A DNA stretch of 64,000 bases from Sphingomonadales bacterium 28-55-16 (lineage in GTDB: Bacteria; Pseudomonadota; Alphaproteobacteria; Sphingomonadales; Sphingomonadaceae): the NCBI GenBank assembly GCA_002278855.1, contig NCGG01000013.1, positions 1 to 64,000 of the forward strand, in the 5' to 3' direction. A model generated the notes under the pieces. The model was not told where the DNA came from. It ran no database searches and saw nothing but the letters and a program-made list of their open reading frames with translations. A program made the position numbers and the translations under genes. How positions within the stretch are numbered: position 1 is the first letter of the stretch; the number at the start of each line of letters is the position of its first letter. Shown in pieces: positions 51,401-59,696 of the stretch.

Positions 51401-51928
51401 GACGATTATGGCGATGCGCCAGCGACTTCGGCCATGCGCCAGGCGGCCGCGCGCGGCAAATTGATCCATGCTTTGCTGGAACGCATCACCGATCATGCAT
51501 CGCTCCAAAAGGCCGAGCAATGGTTGAAAGCGCAGACACCTGATCATGCTATTGATACGGCGAAGATTATCGCCGAGGTGCGCACGATAGTGCATGATAC
51601 GCAATGGGCCCCGTTTTTTGGGCCTTCTGCACGCGCGGAGATACCTCTGGTCGCTGTGGTGGGTGAGACAGTTATTAACGGACGGATTGATAGGCTGCTC
51701 GTAGAACCGGGTTTGGTGCGTGCAATAGACTTTAAGACGGGCCGTCAGGTGCCCATGGATGAAACCGGCGTTCCAACCCCGCATCTGCGGCAAATGGCGC
51801 ATTATCGGTCGGCATTACAGACCATATTTCCTGATGCGCGGGTGGAGGTTTCGTTGCTTTTCACGCATGCGCCGCGTTTCATTACGCTTTCCGACGCTAT
51901 TTTGGCCCCTTATTACCCCGCCTCTTGA
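48494..51928 (+). CDS. addA: Double-strand break repair helicase-nuclease AddA
   Basis: UvrD-like 3'-5' helicase with a C-terminal nuclease, which together with AddB replaces RecBCD. Walker A: SASAGTGKT; motif Ia: CITFTKAGASEM; Walker B: HILVDEAQDTNAAQW; motif III/IV: VGDFKQAIYGFQG and LSQSFRS; motif V/VI: MTVHGAKGLQAPVV and LYVAITRAEERL. The nuclease part has GRIDRLLV and AIDFKTGR. The length is 1144 aa. It overlaps addB by 4 bases; trxA follows after 81 bases. Confidence 0.96.
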   Translation: MSMAAKTLHPLISAQRSAVVPHDNIWLSASAGTGKTQVLTARVIRLLLENDVEPENLLCITFTKAGASEMADRINQLLASWVQLDDKILFHDLEAIGAEAGPEARKKARQLFAKVLDAPGGGLQILTIHSFCQSLLGSFPEEAGLVPGFKPVEGREQRELLDAALANLVIDAEERGDIRIIENLQELSLIMGEEAALRFLHRTAAAPDVMASIPDDAGAMVWARRLADVRFTGSVEDMLEATFSDENIPRAALQAIIDANLLWCDNKADSRGGKRAAVLQDWLSRTPAERAIQLQELHSCWSTGKGEPQTSSRGHTPMHDAYGSLALEMFQWTNQLIGEVARAQYADRLARALLVGKEFSAQYGKAKQALGAVDFDDLIRRTAALLKHSQMADWVRFKLDRQIDHILVDEAQDTNAAQWDIISALSDDFYSGMGVHPDRSRTLFSVGDFKQAIYGFQGTAPERYEAAGVYFADRIGASGSELSRLTLSQSFRSTAPILDFVNAVIEEAGPESFGVSGDIAEHYSEKPQIGMVELFEPICAKPKLQDDGASADEEEDWFSDEKRALAEKLADHVKALIDAKPWLVSKGRTLEPGDIMFLLRSRGEMASMLVAQLHERKVPVAGIDRLRLLQPLVVQDLLAAIKFVLQPNDDFSLACILVSPIMGWSQETLLQYGYVGDRKGSLWQHIRDRPELSQQMAPLRDMLAMADFTTVYHFLEQILSGPIGARRKFTARLGGEVLVPIEEMLNAALQFEQQHGGGLQKFIAWFDRGDTEIKREGDSSSKEVRIMTVHGAKGLQAPVVILADVTSDPTKKPDQSVELLMDEGHRTPLLPIRKAEQSGRLQGIMDMQKTRELQEHKRLLYVAITRAEERLIMAGSLGISRKGEPPAESWCALLQKGMIALGCDWENDARWGRVLRHVGLEGVSLRAPESSNDPIARAETRVSTPQWLFAPAPAEQRPPRPLVPSRLDDDDYGDAPATSAMRQAAARGKLIHALLERITDHASLQKAEQWLKAQTPDHAIDTAKIIAEVRTIVHDTQWAPFFGPSARAEIPLVAVVGETVINGRIDRLLVEPGLVRAIDFKTGRQVPMDETGVPTPHLRQMAHYRSALQTIFPDARVEVSLLFTHAPRFITLSDAILAPYYPAS

Positions 51929-52009
51929 TGGGGTAAGCAAAACTATTGCGTATGGTCCTTGTCAGCCTCTAGCGGCGCGAATACATGGGGGCGAACAAAG
52001 GAGATTAAC

Positions 52010-52330
52010 ATGGCTACAAAATCCGTAGGTGATAATGATTTCGCCGCAACTGTGCTGGCATCTGGCAAACCCGTATTGGTCGATTTTTGGGCCGAATGGT
52101 GCGGCCCATGCAAGATGATTGGCCCAAGCCTTGAAGAAATCAGCGAAGAGCTCGCCGGACAGGTTGAGATTGTGAAGCTGAACATTGACGATCATCCCGA
52201 TACGCCTGCCAAATATGGCGTGCGCGGCATTCCGACGATGATCCTGTTCAAGGACGGCGAAATCGCCGACACTAAGGTCGGCGCGGCGCCCAAGGCGCAG
52301 TTGAAAAGCTGGCTCGAAGCTGCGCTTTAA
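52010..52330 (+). CDS. trxA: Thioredoxin
   Basis: Cytosolic disulfide reductase. The active site is WCGPC (Cys31, Cys34). The cis-Pro motif GIPTMILFKDG is present. The length of 106 aa is normal. It has a near-perfect AAGGAG ribosome-binding site, which fits high expression. The start at 52010 is clear; upstream codons are not conserved. It is convergent with argJ, 9 bases apart. Confidence 0.97.
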   Translation: MATKSVGDNDFAATVLASGKPVLVDFWAEWCGPCKMIGPSLEEISEELAGQVEIVKLNIDDHPDTPAKYGVRGIPTMILFKDGEIADTKVGAAPKAQLKSWLEAAL

Positions 52331-52339
52331 TCGCGCATA

Positions 52340-53563
52340 TTAGCTGCGGTAATCGGCGTTGATGCTAATATAACCGTGGGTCAGGTCACATGTCCACACC
52401 GTGGCTTGTCCTGACCCGACGCCCAGATCAACGCCGATTTCGATTTCTTTTTGTTTTAGGTGGAGCGCGACAGGCGCTTCATCATAATCGGCAACGGCAA
52501 GTCCGTTGCGCGCGACTAAGGTCGCACCAAAGCGGATGGAGAGTGTGTCGCGGTTTGCAGGTTCGCCTGCTTTGCCGACGGCCATCACCACACGGCCCCA
52601 ATTGGCATCTTCGCCCGCAATTGCGGTTTTAACCAAGGGCGAATTGGCAATGGCCAACCCAATGCGCCGAGCGCTTTCGTCGTTGGCGGCGCCAGACACC
52701 TGGATTTCGATAAATTTTTGTGCGCCTTCGCCATCGCGAACAACGAGATGCGCCAATTGGCGGCAGACATCACGCAGCGCAGCCGCAAAAGCATCGGCTC
52801 CAACGTCATCAAGCGAGGTTAACCGCGCGTTGCCCGCCTTGCCGGTTGCAAATGCAAGTACCGTGTCGCTGGTTGACGTGTCGCTGTCGACGGTGATGCA
52901 GCTGAAGCTCGATTGATTTGCCGCAGATAAGAGACGTTGAAGAAATGCGGCGTCGATTGCGGCGTCCGTGAAGATATAGCCCAGCATGGTCGCCATGTCG
53001 GGTGCAATCATACCCGACCCCTTGATCACGCCCACAAGCTGAACCTTGCGGCCGTCAACCATCGCGCTTGCGGTCGCGCCCTTCGCAAAGGTGTCCGTGG
53101 TGCCGATACCGTGCGTGACATCTTCCCAGCTGCAGGGTGGTGCGTCGAAGGCCGCTGTCAGCCCTGCCTGTGCTTTGTCGAGGGGCAGGGGAACGCCGAT
53201 CACACCGGTTGAAGACACGAATATGTCGGTCGCGTCACAGTTCAAGTGTGCAGCGACCTGCGCAGTAATCGCATCCACCGCTTCCTTTCCGCGCTGCCCC
53301 GTAAAGGCATTGCTGTTGCCTGCATTGACCACCAATGCCCGCGCGCGGCCATGCACCAGATGCGCGCGGCACAGTTCAACCTCAGCCGAGCAGCACAGAT
53401 TCTGGGTGGTCACGCCAGCTACGGTCGTTCCCTCGTCCAAAACAATATAGGTCAAGTCGCAACGGTCCCAATCCTTATACCCAGCGCGCGCAACCCGCGG
53501 CGTTGCGCCAATGATTTCGGGCATGCTGGGAAAAGGAACAGACAAAGGGGAAGGGTTAGACAA
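52340..53563 (-). CDS. argJ: Bifunctional ornithine acetyltransferase / N-acetylglutamate synthase
   Basis: Recycles the acetyl group in arginine biosynthesis. It is made as a precursor that cuts itself before Thr192 in MIAPDMATML; that Thr becomes the nucleophile of the beta chain. KGSGMIAPDMATML and SCITVDSDTSTSDT are family motifs. The length is 407 aa. It is the only arginine gene in the window. The 175-base region to the next, divergent gene must hold promoters for both directions and has a GCCGGT-GCA-ACCGGC dyad at 53642-53656. Confidence 0.95.
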   Translation of the reverse strand: MSNPSPLSVPFPSMPEIIGATPRVARAGYKDWDRCDLTYIVLDEGTTVAGVTTQNLCCSAEVELCRAHLVHGRARALVVNAGNSNAFTGQRGKEAVDAITAQVAAHLNCDATDIFVSSTGVIGVPLPLDKAQAGLTAAFDAPPCSWEDVTHGIGTTDTFAKGATASAMVDGRKVQLVGVIKGSGMIAPDMATMLGYIFTDAAIDAAFLQRLLSAANQSSFSCITVDSDTSTSDTVLAFATGKAGNARLTSLDDVGADAFAAALRDVCRQLAHLVVRDGEGAQKFIEIQVSGAANDESARRIGLAIANSPLVKTAIAGEDANWGRVVMAVGKAGEPANRDTLSIRFGATLVARNGLAVADYDEAPVALHLKQKEIEIGVDLGVGSGQATVWTCDLTHGYISINADYRS

Positions 53564-53738
53564 GACACTGAATTCCTGTAATAATTTCTAAAATACTAAG
53601 GCGGCGCGTAAATGGAATTTTTCGTTTATCTGTTGGCCGCAGCCGGTGCAACCGGCAATGCACGCCAAACACGTCGCTTCGGGATAGACGGATAGACTTT
53701 GCCCTCCTATATGCATCGGGCACGTAACAGGGCGACAT

Positions 53739-54011
53739 ATGCGTTTACTGATTTATTTACTGGCAATGATGAGCGGATTTTCCGTCGCGGAAGCGACGCG
53801 TCCGGTCGCCTCGACGCCAGCATCGGTGGATTCAGTCGTTGCGCAGGCTTATGTCGCCGCGGCTGCGCTTGAAGCTGTTGCCGCTTCTGAACCATTGGTC
53901 CGTGCGACCGCAAAGGCGCGCACATCACTTGTACCCGCCATTGGTGATGCGCACGCGATTACCGTAGCGCCAGATACGCCGGTTGACCGGCATGATATCA
54001 TCTTAGGTTAG
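53739..54011 (+). CDS. Small exported protein upstream of secA
   Basis: A 90-residue protein. The first 18-19 residues form a signal peptide (MRLLIYLLAMMSGFSVAEA). The mature part is Ala/Val-rich, without cysteine, and ends TPVDRHDIILG. I do not recognise the family. It ends 87 bases before secA on the same strand, with two small hairpins in the gap. Its placement resembles that of SecM, the secretion monitor of E. coli secA, but the SecM arrest sequence is not present. Co-transcription with secA is likely. Confidence 0.6.
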   Translation: MRLLIYLLAMMSGFSVAEATRPVASTPASVDSVVAQAYVAAAALEAVAASEPLVRATAKARTSLVPAIGDAHAITVAPDTPVDRHDIILG

Positions 54012-54018
54012 GCTTTCT

Positions 54019-54069
54019 GCGCCCTTTAGGGTGCGTCCAATAGCTACCTACTGCGCACCAAATGTGCGC
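54019..54069 (+). promoter_or_regulatory. Two hairpins in the secA leader
   Basis: GCGCCC-TTTA-GGGTGC (54019-54034) and GCGCAC-CAAAT-GTGCGC (54053-54069, perfect) lie between the small exported gene and secA. The secA ribosome-binding site AAAGGA (about 54088-54093) is not inside either stem. No T-run follows. They may tune readthrough or mRNA stability. Confidence 0.4.
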
Positions 54070-54098
54070 GCCTTCTACATATCTCAAAGGAATTTTCC

Positions 54099-56828
54099 AT
54101 GCTCGGCGGACTTGCCAAAGCCTTATTCGGGTCGTCAAACGACCGTTACGTTAAATCGATCATGAAGATCGTTGACCAGATCAACGCGCTTGAGGGCGAA
54201 ATTTCCGGCATGGATGATGCCCAATTGAAGGGCCAAACGCAGCTTTTCCGAGATCGATTGGCAGCGGGGGAAACGCTTGACGACATCTTGCCTGAAGCCT
54301 TTGCGACAGTGCGGGAAGCATCAAAGCGCGTTATGGGCATGCGCCATTTTGACGTACAGATGGTCGGCGGTATTGTTTTGCATCGCGGCGAGATTGCCGA
54401 AATGCGGACGGGTGAAGGTAAGACCCTGACCGAAACCTTGGCCTGCTACCTGAACGCAATTGAGGGCAAGGGCGTTCATGTTGTGACCGTGAACGACTAT
54501 TTGGCCCGCCGCGACGCCGAATGGATGGGGCGTATATATGGTTTCCTTGGCCTCAGCACGGGCGTGGTTGTTCCAAACATTCCCGAGCATGAACGCCGCG
54601 CTGCGTATGAAAGCGACATCACATACGCGACCAATAATGAACTTGGCTTTGATTATCTGCGCGACAATATGAAATATGAGCGCGCACAAATGGTGCAGCG
54701 TCCGTTCAATTTCGCAATTGTCGATGAGGTTGATTCCATCCTTGTTGATGAAGCGCGCACACCGTTGATCATTTCTGGTCCTACAGATGACAAATCCGAA
54801 TTATATATGCTCGTCCAAGCCGTTGTCCTTCAACTGGATGAGGGCGATTATGATAAAGACGAAAAAAGCCGCAATGTGACACTGACCGAAGATGGCACAG
54901 AAAAGGCCGAGCGTATCTTGGAAGGCGCAGGCTTGCTGACGGGCTCGAACTTGTATGACTATGAAAACACGCTGGTCGTGCATCATCTGGATCAAGCACT
55001 CAAAGCCAATGTGATGTTCAAACGCGACATTGATTACATTGTGAAAGACGGCAAAGTTATCATCATCGACGAATTTACCGGTCGCATGATGGATGGACGC
55101 CGCTGGTCGAACGGCCTGCATCAGGCCGTCGAGGCCAAAGAAGGTGTAGAAATTGAGCCTGAAAACCAGACGCTCGCTACGATAACATTCCAGAATTATT
55201 TCCGCATGTACCCCAAATTGTCCGGCATGACCGGAACGGCGGCAACCGAGGCAGGTGAGTTTCACGAGATCTACAAGCTCAACGTTGTTGAAATTCCAAC
55301 GAACCTACCTGTTCAGCGCGTTGATGAGGACGACCAGTTCTACAAAAATACGCAAGACAAATTTGGTGCAATCGCCAAGACAATAAAGGAAGCCAATGAC
55401 CGCGGACAGCCTGTTCTCGTTGGCACAGTGTCCATTGAAAAATCCGAGCTGCTTTCGGAGTTTCTGGAGAAAGAAGGGGTCAAGCACAGTGTCTTGAACG
55501 CCCGTTTCCACGACAGCGAAGCGCGCATTGTTGCACAGGCTGGCCGCTTGAATAGCGTGACGATTGCCACCAACATGGCGGGCCGCGGAACGGATATTCA
55601 ACTTGGCGGCAACTTTGAATTCCGTCTGGAAGATGAATTGCGCGACATGCCCGAGGGTCCAGAGCGGGAAGCCGCTATCGACGCGTTGAAGGTCGAAATA
55701 GCGGCCGAAAAGGCTAAGGTGATCGAAGTCGGCGGATTGTTCGTACTTGCCACCGAGCGCCATGAAAGCCGTCGGATCGATAACCAGTTGCGCGGTCGTT
55801 CGGGACGTCAGGGTGATCCCGGCCTTTCGCGGTTCTACCTATCGCTTGACGATGATCTGCTGCGTATTTTTGGTTCCGAGACTTTGTTCTCGCGGATGAT
55901 GAATTCAAGCCTGGAAGACGGCGAAGCGATTGGCGGCAAATGGCTGTCAAAGGCTATCGAAACTGCGCAACGCAAAGTCGAAGCGCGGAACTACGATATT
56001 CGCAAGCAGCTCGTTGAATATGACGATGTGATGAACGATCAACGCAAGGTGATTTACGATCAACGCAGCGAGATCATGGATTCCGAAGCGGTCGACGACA
56101 TCATTGAGGACATGCTGAACGACACGGTGAATACGCTTGTTGGCGATTGTTGCCCCGAAGGCACCTATCCTGAACAATGGGACATAGTGTCCCTCAAACA
56201 AAAATGTGCTGAGCTGTTGGGCCTTGCCCCTGATATTGACAGCTGGCTGCAGGAAGACGGACTTGATCCAGAAACCATTGAAAACCGTGTGTCGGAAATG
56301 GCCAATGCCAAGTTTCAAGCGAAGGGTGCTGCGCTCGACCAAGCGGTCTGGCGACAGGTTGAAAAAAGCATATTGCTGCAAACACTTGACCATCACTGGA
56401 AAGAGCATCTGTCCACGCTCGATGCATTGCGTCAGGTGATCTATCTGCGCGCTTATGCCCAGAAGAACCCAGTGAACGAGTATAAGCAAGAAGCCTTTGG
56501 TCTGTTTGAGCGTATGTTGTTCGCTATCCGCGAAGGCGTGACAAAGACGATTGCGACGAATGACTTCCGGGCTGAGGAAGAATTAGCGCAGCCGGCATTG
56601 CCTGAGCTGCCAGATTTTCTGACAACGCATATTGATCCGTTTACCGGTGAAGATAATAGCGATGACATTGATGCAGGTTCGCGTGGATTCGTTACGACAA
56701 AGATTGCACGTCCTGCGATCGCTTCAGGATTGAACGACCCATATGCGGGCAATCCGGACCTGCGGCGCAATGATCCGTGCCCATGTGGTTCCGGACAGAA
56801 ATATAAGCACTGTCATGGCGCTTATTGA
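54099..56828 (+). CDS. secA: Preprotein translocase ATPase SecA
   Basis: Motor that drives preproteins through SecYEG. Walker A is [14 protein letters not shown], Walker B is [17 protein letters not shown], and the second nucleotide domain has [15 protein letters not shown] and [10 protein letters not shown]. The preprotein cross-linking domain and helical scaffold follow. The C-terminal zinc motif [14 protein letters not shown] binds SecB. The length is 909 aa. Confidence 0.97.
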   Translation: MLGGLAKALFGSSNDRYVKSIMKIVDQINALEGEISGMDDAQLKGQTQLFRDRLAAGETLDDILPEAFATVREASKRVMGMRHFDVQMVGGIVLHRGEIAEMRTGEGKTLTETLACYLNAIEGKGVHVVTVNDYLARRDAEWMGRIYGFLGLSTGVVVPNIPEHERRAAYESDITYATNNELGFDYLRDNMKYERAQMVQRPFNFAIVDEVDSILVDEARTPLIISGPTDDKSELYMLVQAVVLQLDEGDYDKDEKSRNVTLTEDGTEKAERILEGAGLLTGSNLYDYENTLVVHHLDQALKANVMFKRDIDYIVKDGKVIIIDEFTGRMMDGRRWSNGLHQAVEAKEGVEIEPENQTLATITFQNYFRMYPKLSGMTGTAATEAGEFHEIYKLNVVEIPTNLPVQRVDEDDQFYKNTQDKFGAIAKTIKEANDRGQPVLVGTVSIEKSELLSEFLEKEGVKHSVLNARFHDSEARIVAQAGRLNSVTIATNMAGRGTDIQLGGNFEFRLEDELRDMPEGPEREAAIDALKVEIAAEKAKVIEVGGLFVLATERHESRRIDNQLRGRSGRQGDPGLSRFYLSLDDDLLRIFGSETLFSRMMNSSLEDGEAIGGKWLSKAIETAQRKVEARNYDIRKQLVEYDDVMNDQRKVIYDQRSEIMDSEAVDDIIEDMLNDTVNTLVGDCCPEGTYPEQWDIVSLKQKCAELLGLAPDIDSWLQEDGLDPETIENRVSEMANAKFQAKGAALDQAVWRQVEKSILLQTLDHHWKEHLSTLDALRQVIYLRAYAQKNPVNEYKQEAFGLFERMLFAIREGVTKTIATNDFRAEEELAQPALPELPDFLTTHIDPFTGEDNSDDIDAGSRGFVTTKIARPAIASGLNDPYAGNPDLRRNDPCPCGSGQKYKHCHGAY

Positions 56829-56849
56829 TTCTGCGATGAGGGAAGAGCG

Positions 56850-57599
56850 ATGATGCTTGGGCTAGCTGGGCTTTTTGCCATTGTTGCTTTGGTCTATGCC
56901 TCGGTGGGTTTCGGGGGAGGGTCAACCTATACGGCCTTATTGGCGTTATGGGGCGTTGATTATCGGCTTATCCCGGTCATAGCGCTTATCTGCAACATCA
57001 TCGTCGTCACCGGCGGCAGCATCCGTTTCGTGCGGGCTGGTCTTGTCTCCTGGCCGCAGATATACCCTTTGCTCCTGATATCGGCGCCACTTGCCTTTTT
57101 AGGGGGGCTGGTGCCGCTTAAGCAAGTGGTGTTCCTGACGATATTAGGAAGCGCGTTGTTGGCGTCTGCGATTGCCCTTTTGTTGCAAGCGGACAAGATG
57201 GCGCCACGCGCAGTATCCAAGCCGCTGTTATTTTGTATTTCAGGCGGTGTAGGGCTTCTGGCGGGCTTGTCGGGCATCGGTGGCGGTATATTCATGGCAC
57301 CTGTCCTGCACCTCATCCGCTGGGCAGAGGCCCGCCGGATCGCGGCATTCGCGTCTCTCTATATTTTGATAAATTCGGCTGCTGGACTTTTGGGGCAAAT
57401 CCTTAAGTCGGGTCCACAGGCGCTTGCCGAACCAGCGATGCAATATGGCCTGTTGCTCGGCGCGGTGTTGGTTGGCGGGCAATTGGGCAGCCTGTTCGGC
57501 ATGCGCTACCTATCACCACGGCTTTTGCGCAGCCTGACGGCTATATTGGTCGGCTACGCCGCTGTGCGATTGCTATGGCAGGCTTATACTTCAGGCTAG
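56850..57599 (+). CDS. Sulfite exporter TauE/SafE family membrane protein
   Basis: Integral membrane protein with about eight helices. FGGGSTYTALLALWG near the start and the repeated GGVGLLAGLSGIGGGIFMAPVL are the two family repeats. The length is 249 aa. Relatives move sulfite, sulfoacetate or other organosulfur anions; the substrate here is not evident, as no sulfur-metabolism genes are adjacent. It begins 22 bases after secA and may share its transcript. Confidence 0.87.
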   Translation: MMLGLAGLFAIVALVYASVGFGGGSTYTALLALWGVDYRLIPVIALICNIIVVTGGSIRFVRAGLVSWPQIYPLLLISAPLAFLGGLVPLKQVVFLTILGSALLASAIALLLQADKMAPRAVSKPLLFCISGGVGLLAGLSGIGGGIFMAPVLHLIRWAEARRIAAFASLYILINSAAGLLGQILKSGPQALAEPAMQYGLLLGAVLVGGQLGSLFGMRYLSPRLLRSLTAILVGYAAVRLLWQAYTSG

Positions 57600-57619
57600 T
57601 TTTACACTCGCCTGAAAAA

Positions 57620-57694
57620 TGGCTCCCCGGGAGGGATTCGAACCCCCGACCAATTGATTAACAGTCAACTGCTCTACCACTGAGCTACCAGGGA
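57620..57694 (-). tRNA. tRNA-Asn (anticodon GUU)
   Basis: On the minus strand the acceptor strand TCCCTGG pairs with CCGGGGA, the discriminator is G and CCA is encoded (57620-57622). The anticodon stem GTTGA/TCAAT encloses CTGTTAA, so the anticodon is GTT for asparagine. The T arm contains GTTCGAATC. It lies downstream of nadK on the same strand. Confidence 0.97.
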
Positions 57695-57768
57695 ACAGCC
57701 CGATATCCTCGGGCAGAGGCGCGCCTATAGCAGCGCTTTTTTGTCTTTGGCAAGCACCCATTGCCGGT

Positions 57769-58545
57769 TCAGACAATAAATTGTTCCATTGCAATGCGAT
57801 CATCAAGAGCATGTTCCGGATCGAATAATAATGTAAGTGCGCGGTTGCGGTCCAAGGCCACTTCGACTTGCGCAATGTCCCGGATTTCGCGTTGGTCCGC
57901 AACGGCGCTTACCGGCCTTTTGCTGGCTTCCAAGATATTGATCCGGATAACATAACGGTCCGGCAAAATAGCGCCTTTCCAGCGGCGGGGGCGAAATGGG
58001 CTGATGGGCGTTAAGGCCAGCAATGAAGAGTCCAGCGGCAAGATAGGCCCGTTGGCCGATAGATTATATGCCGTAGAGCCCGCTGGCGTAGACACCAATA
58101 TGCCGTCGCAGATCAGCTCGGGAATGACGACCCTCCCATTGACCCAAATTTCAAGCTTTGCCGCCTGCCGCGTTTCGCGCAGCAGCGACACTTCGTTAAT
58201 GGCAGGCAAAGTGAATCTCTGCCCGCCGATCGTCGTAATTTCGGTCGTTAATGGCCGTACGGAAAAAGACTTGGCGCGTTCAAGCCGCCTGGGCAAATCG
58301 TGCAAATCCCATCCGTTCATCAAAAAACCGATGGTGCCGCGGTTCATGCCATAAGCGGGTATGTCGCGCCGGCTCTCCAATAACTGGTGCAACACCTGAA
58401 GCATGTGGCCGTCGCCCCCCAGCACGATCACCGCATCGGCGCTGTCGATCGGAACAAACTCATGCACGTCGCGTAAAAGCGCTTCTGCCTCACGCGCTTG
58501 CGGGGTTGCCGATGAAAGAATTGCAAGTTGCATATATCTGGTCAT
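57769..58545 (-). CDS. nadK: NAD kinase
   Basis: Phosphorylates NAD to NADP. The conserved GGDG is in VLGGDGHMLQ, and the NAD-binding motif is AYGMNRGTIGFLMN. ISTPAGSTAYN-like sequence appears as LVSTPAGSTAYNLSANGPI. The length is 258 aa. The ATG at 58545 overlaps the moaA stop (ATGA); Met5 is an alternative start. Confidence 0.95.
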   Translation of the reverse strand: MTRYMQLAILSSATPQAREAEALLRDVHEFVPIDSADAVIVLGGDGHMLQVLHQLLESRRDIPAYGMNRGTIGFLMNGWDLHDLPRRLERAKSFSVRPLTTEITTIGGQRFTLPAINEVSLLRETRQAAKLEIWVNGRVVIPELICDGILVSTPAGSTAYNLSANGPILPLDSSLLALTPISPFRPRRWKGAILPDRYVIRINILEASKRPVSAVADQREIRDIAQVEVALDRNRALTLLFDPEHALDDRIAMEQFIV

Positions 58546-59528
58546 CCACCTGTTGCGTTCATATGTCGGGCAAGCCGTAATTCGGGCTGCGCGAGTTGGC
58601 TTTCGAATTCATGACGTTGGGGTTTAAGGCGCAAAGCAGTCCGAAGCAAATGGTCTACATCCGATGGCATGCCTTCGCGCAGTGCCTTGCGCAGGTCTAC
58701 GTGCAGCTCCGAACCAAGGCACATGTAGATCTTGCCATCGGTGGTCAGGCGGATGCGGTTACAATGGTCGCAGAAATTGTGGCTCATAGGCGTGATGAGG
58801 CCAAGCCGGAGCCCCAAAAGTTCGATGTGCCAATAACGGGCGGGGCCCGCGCTTTTATGCGCCAGGCTATGAAAGCTGTATCGTTCGCGCAAGGGAGCGG
58901 TAAAGTCATCCAATGCGATGTAGCGTTCCACGCGTTCGGTTACGCCAGCGCCCAAAGGCATGGTTTCGATAAGCGTGAGGTCCAACCCATGTTCGGCGCA
59001 AAAATCGGCCATGGGCAATAACGCGTCTTCATTTTCGTTCTTGAGCGCGACCATGTTGATTTTTACGGCCAAGCCATGCGCCTGCGCAGCGTGGATACCG
59101 GCCATGACATGATCAAGGTCCCCGCCACGGCTAATCTGACGAAAAGCTTCCGGATCTAGCGTATCCAGGCTGATATTGATCCGCTTCATTCCTGCGGACG
59201 CAAGCAAAGGCGCAAATTGCTGTAATCGGCTGCCGTTTGTGGTCATGGTAAGTTCGTCAAGATTTCCGGCCTGCACATGCCGCCCAAGCGCTTCGATCAA
59301 AACATGGATGTCACGCCGGACCAGCGGTTCTCCGCCGGTGAGGCGGATCTTGCGTATCCCATGCGCGATGAACTGCTCAACCAAAGTCATGATTTCGTCG
59401 TAGGTCAGTAGGTCGCGATGCGGCAGAAAAGTCTGCTGTTCCGGCATGCAATAGGTACAACGGAAGTTACACCGGTCGGTCACCGATATCCGTAAATAGT
59501 CGATATTGCGTCCGAAGCCGTCGATCAT
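58542..59528 (-). CDS. moaA: GTP 3',8-cyclase MoaA
   Basis: Radical SAM enzyme that starts molybdenum cofactor synthesis from GTP. The N-terminal cluster motif is CNFRCTYC. The C-terminal cluster is held by NFCDHCNRIR and a third Cys in MCLGSE. LTGGEPLVRRD is the SAM-contact motif, and the protein ends in the Gly-Gly typical of MoaA. The length is 328 aa. No other moa genes are in the window. The 168 bases from here to mfd show no feature that I recognise. Confidence 0.96.
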   Translation of the reverse strand: MIDGFGRNIDYLRISVTDRCNFRCTYCMPEQQTFLPHRDLLTYDEIMTLVEQFIAHGIRKIRLTGGEPLVRRDIHVLIEALGRHVQAGNLDELTMTTNGSRLQQFAPLLASAGMKRINISLDTLDPEAFRQISRGGDLDHVMAGIHAAQAHGLAVKINMVALKNENEDALLPMADFCAEHGLDLTLIETMPLGAGVTERVERYIALDDFTAPLRERYSFHSLAHKSAGPARYWHIELLGLRLGLITPMSHNFCDHCNRIRLTTDGKIYMCLGSELHVDLRKALREGMPSDVDHLLRTALRLKPQRHEFESQLAQPELRLARHMNATGG

Positions 59529-59696
59529 TTTGGCGATGTAAGCGCAAAAGCCTTTGGGGCAAAGCTGAATTAATCGGTGCCACCGGATGAACCACTGCCT
59601 TTATGGGCTTTAGGCGTCGCGAACTATAGGTGGGAGGGAAACATTTCGTGGGCAACACGACGCGATACATTTGAGGGCGATGGCCCGCGACCAGGT

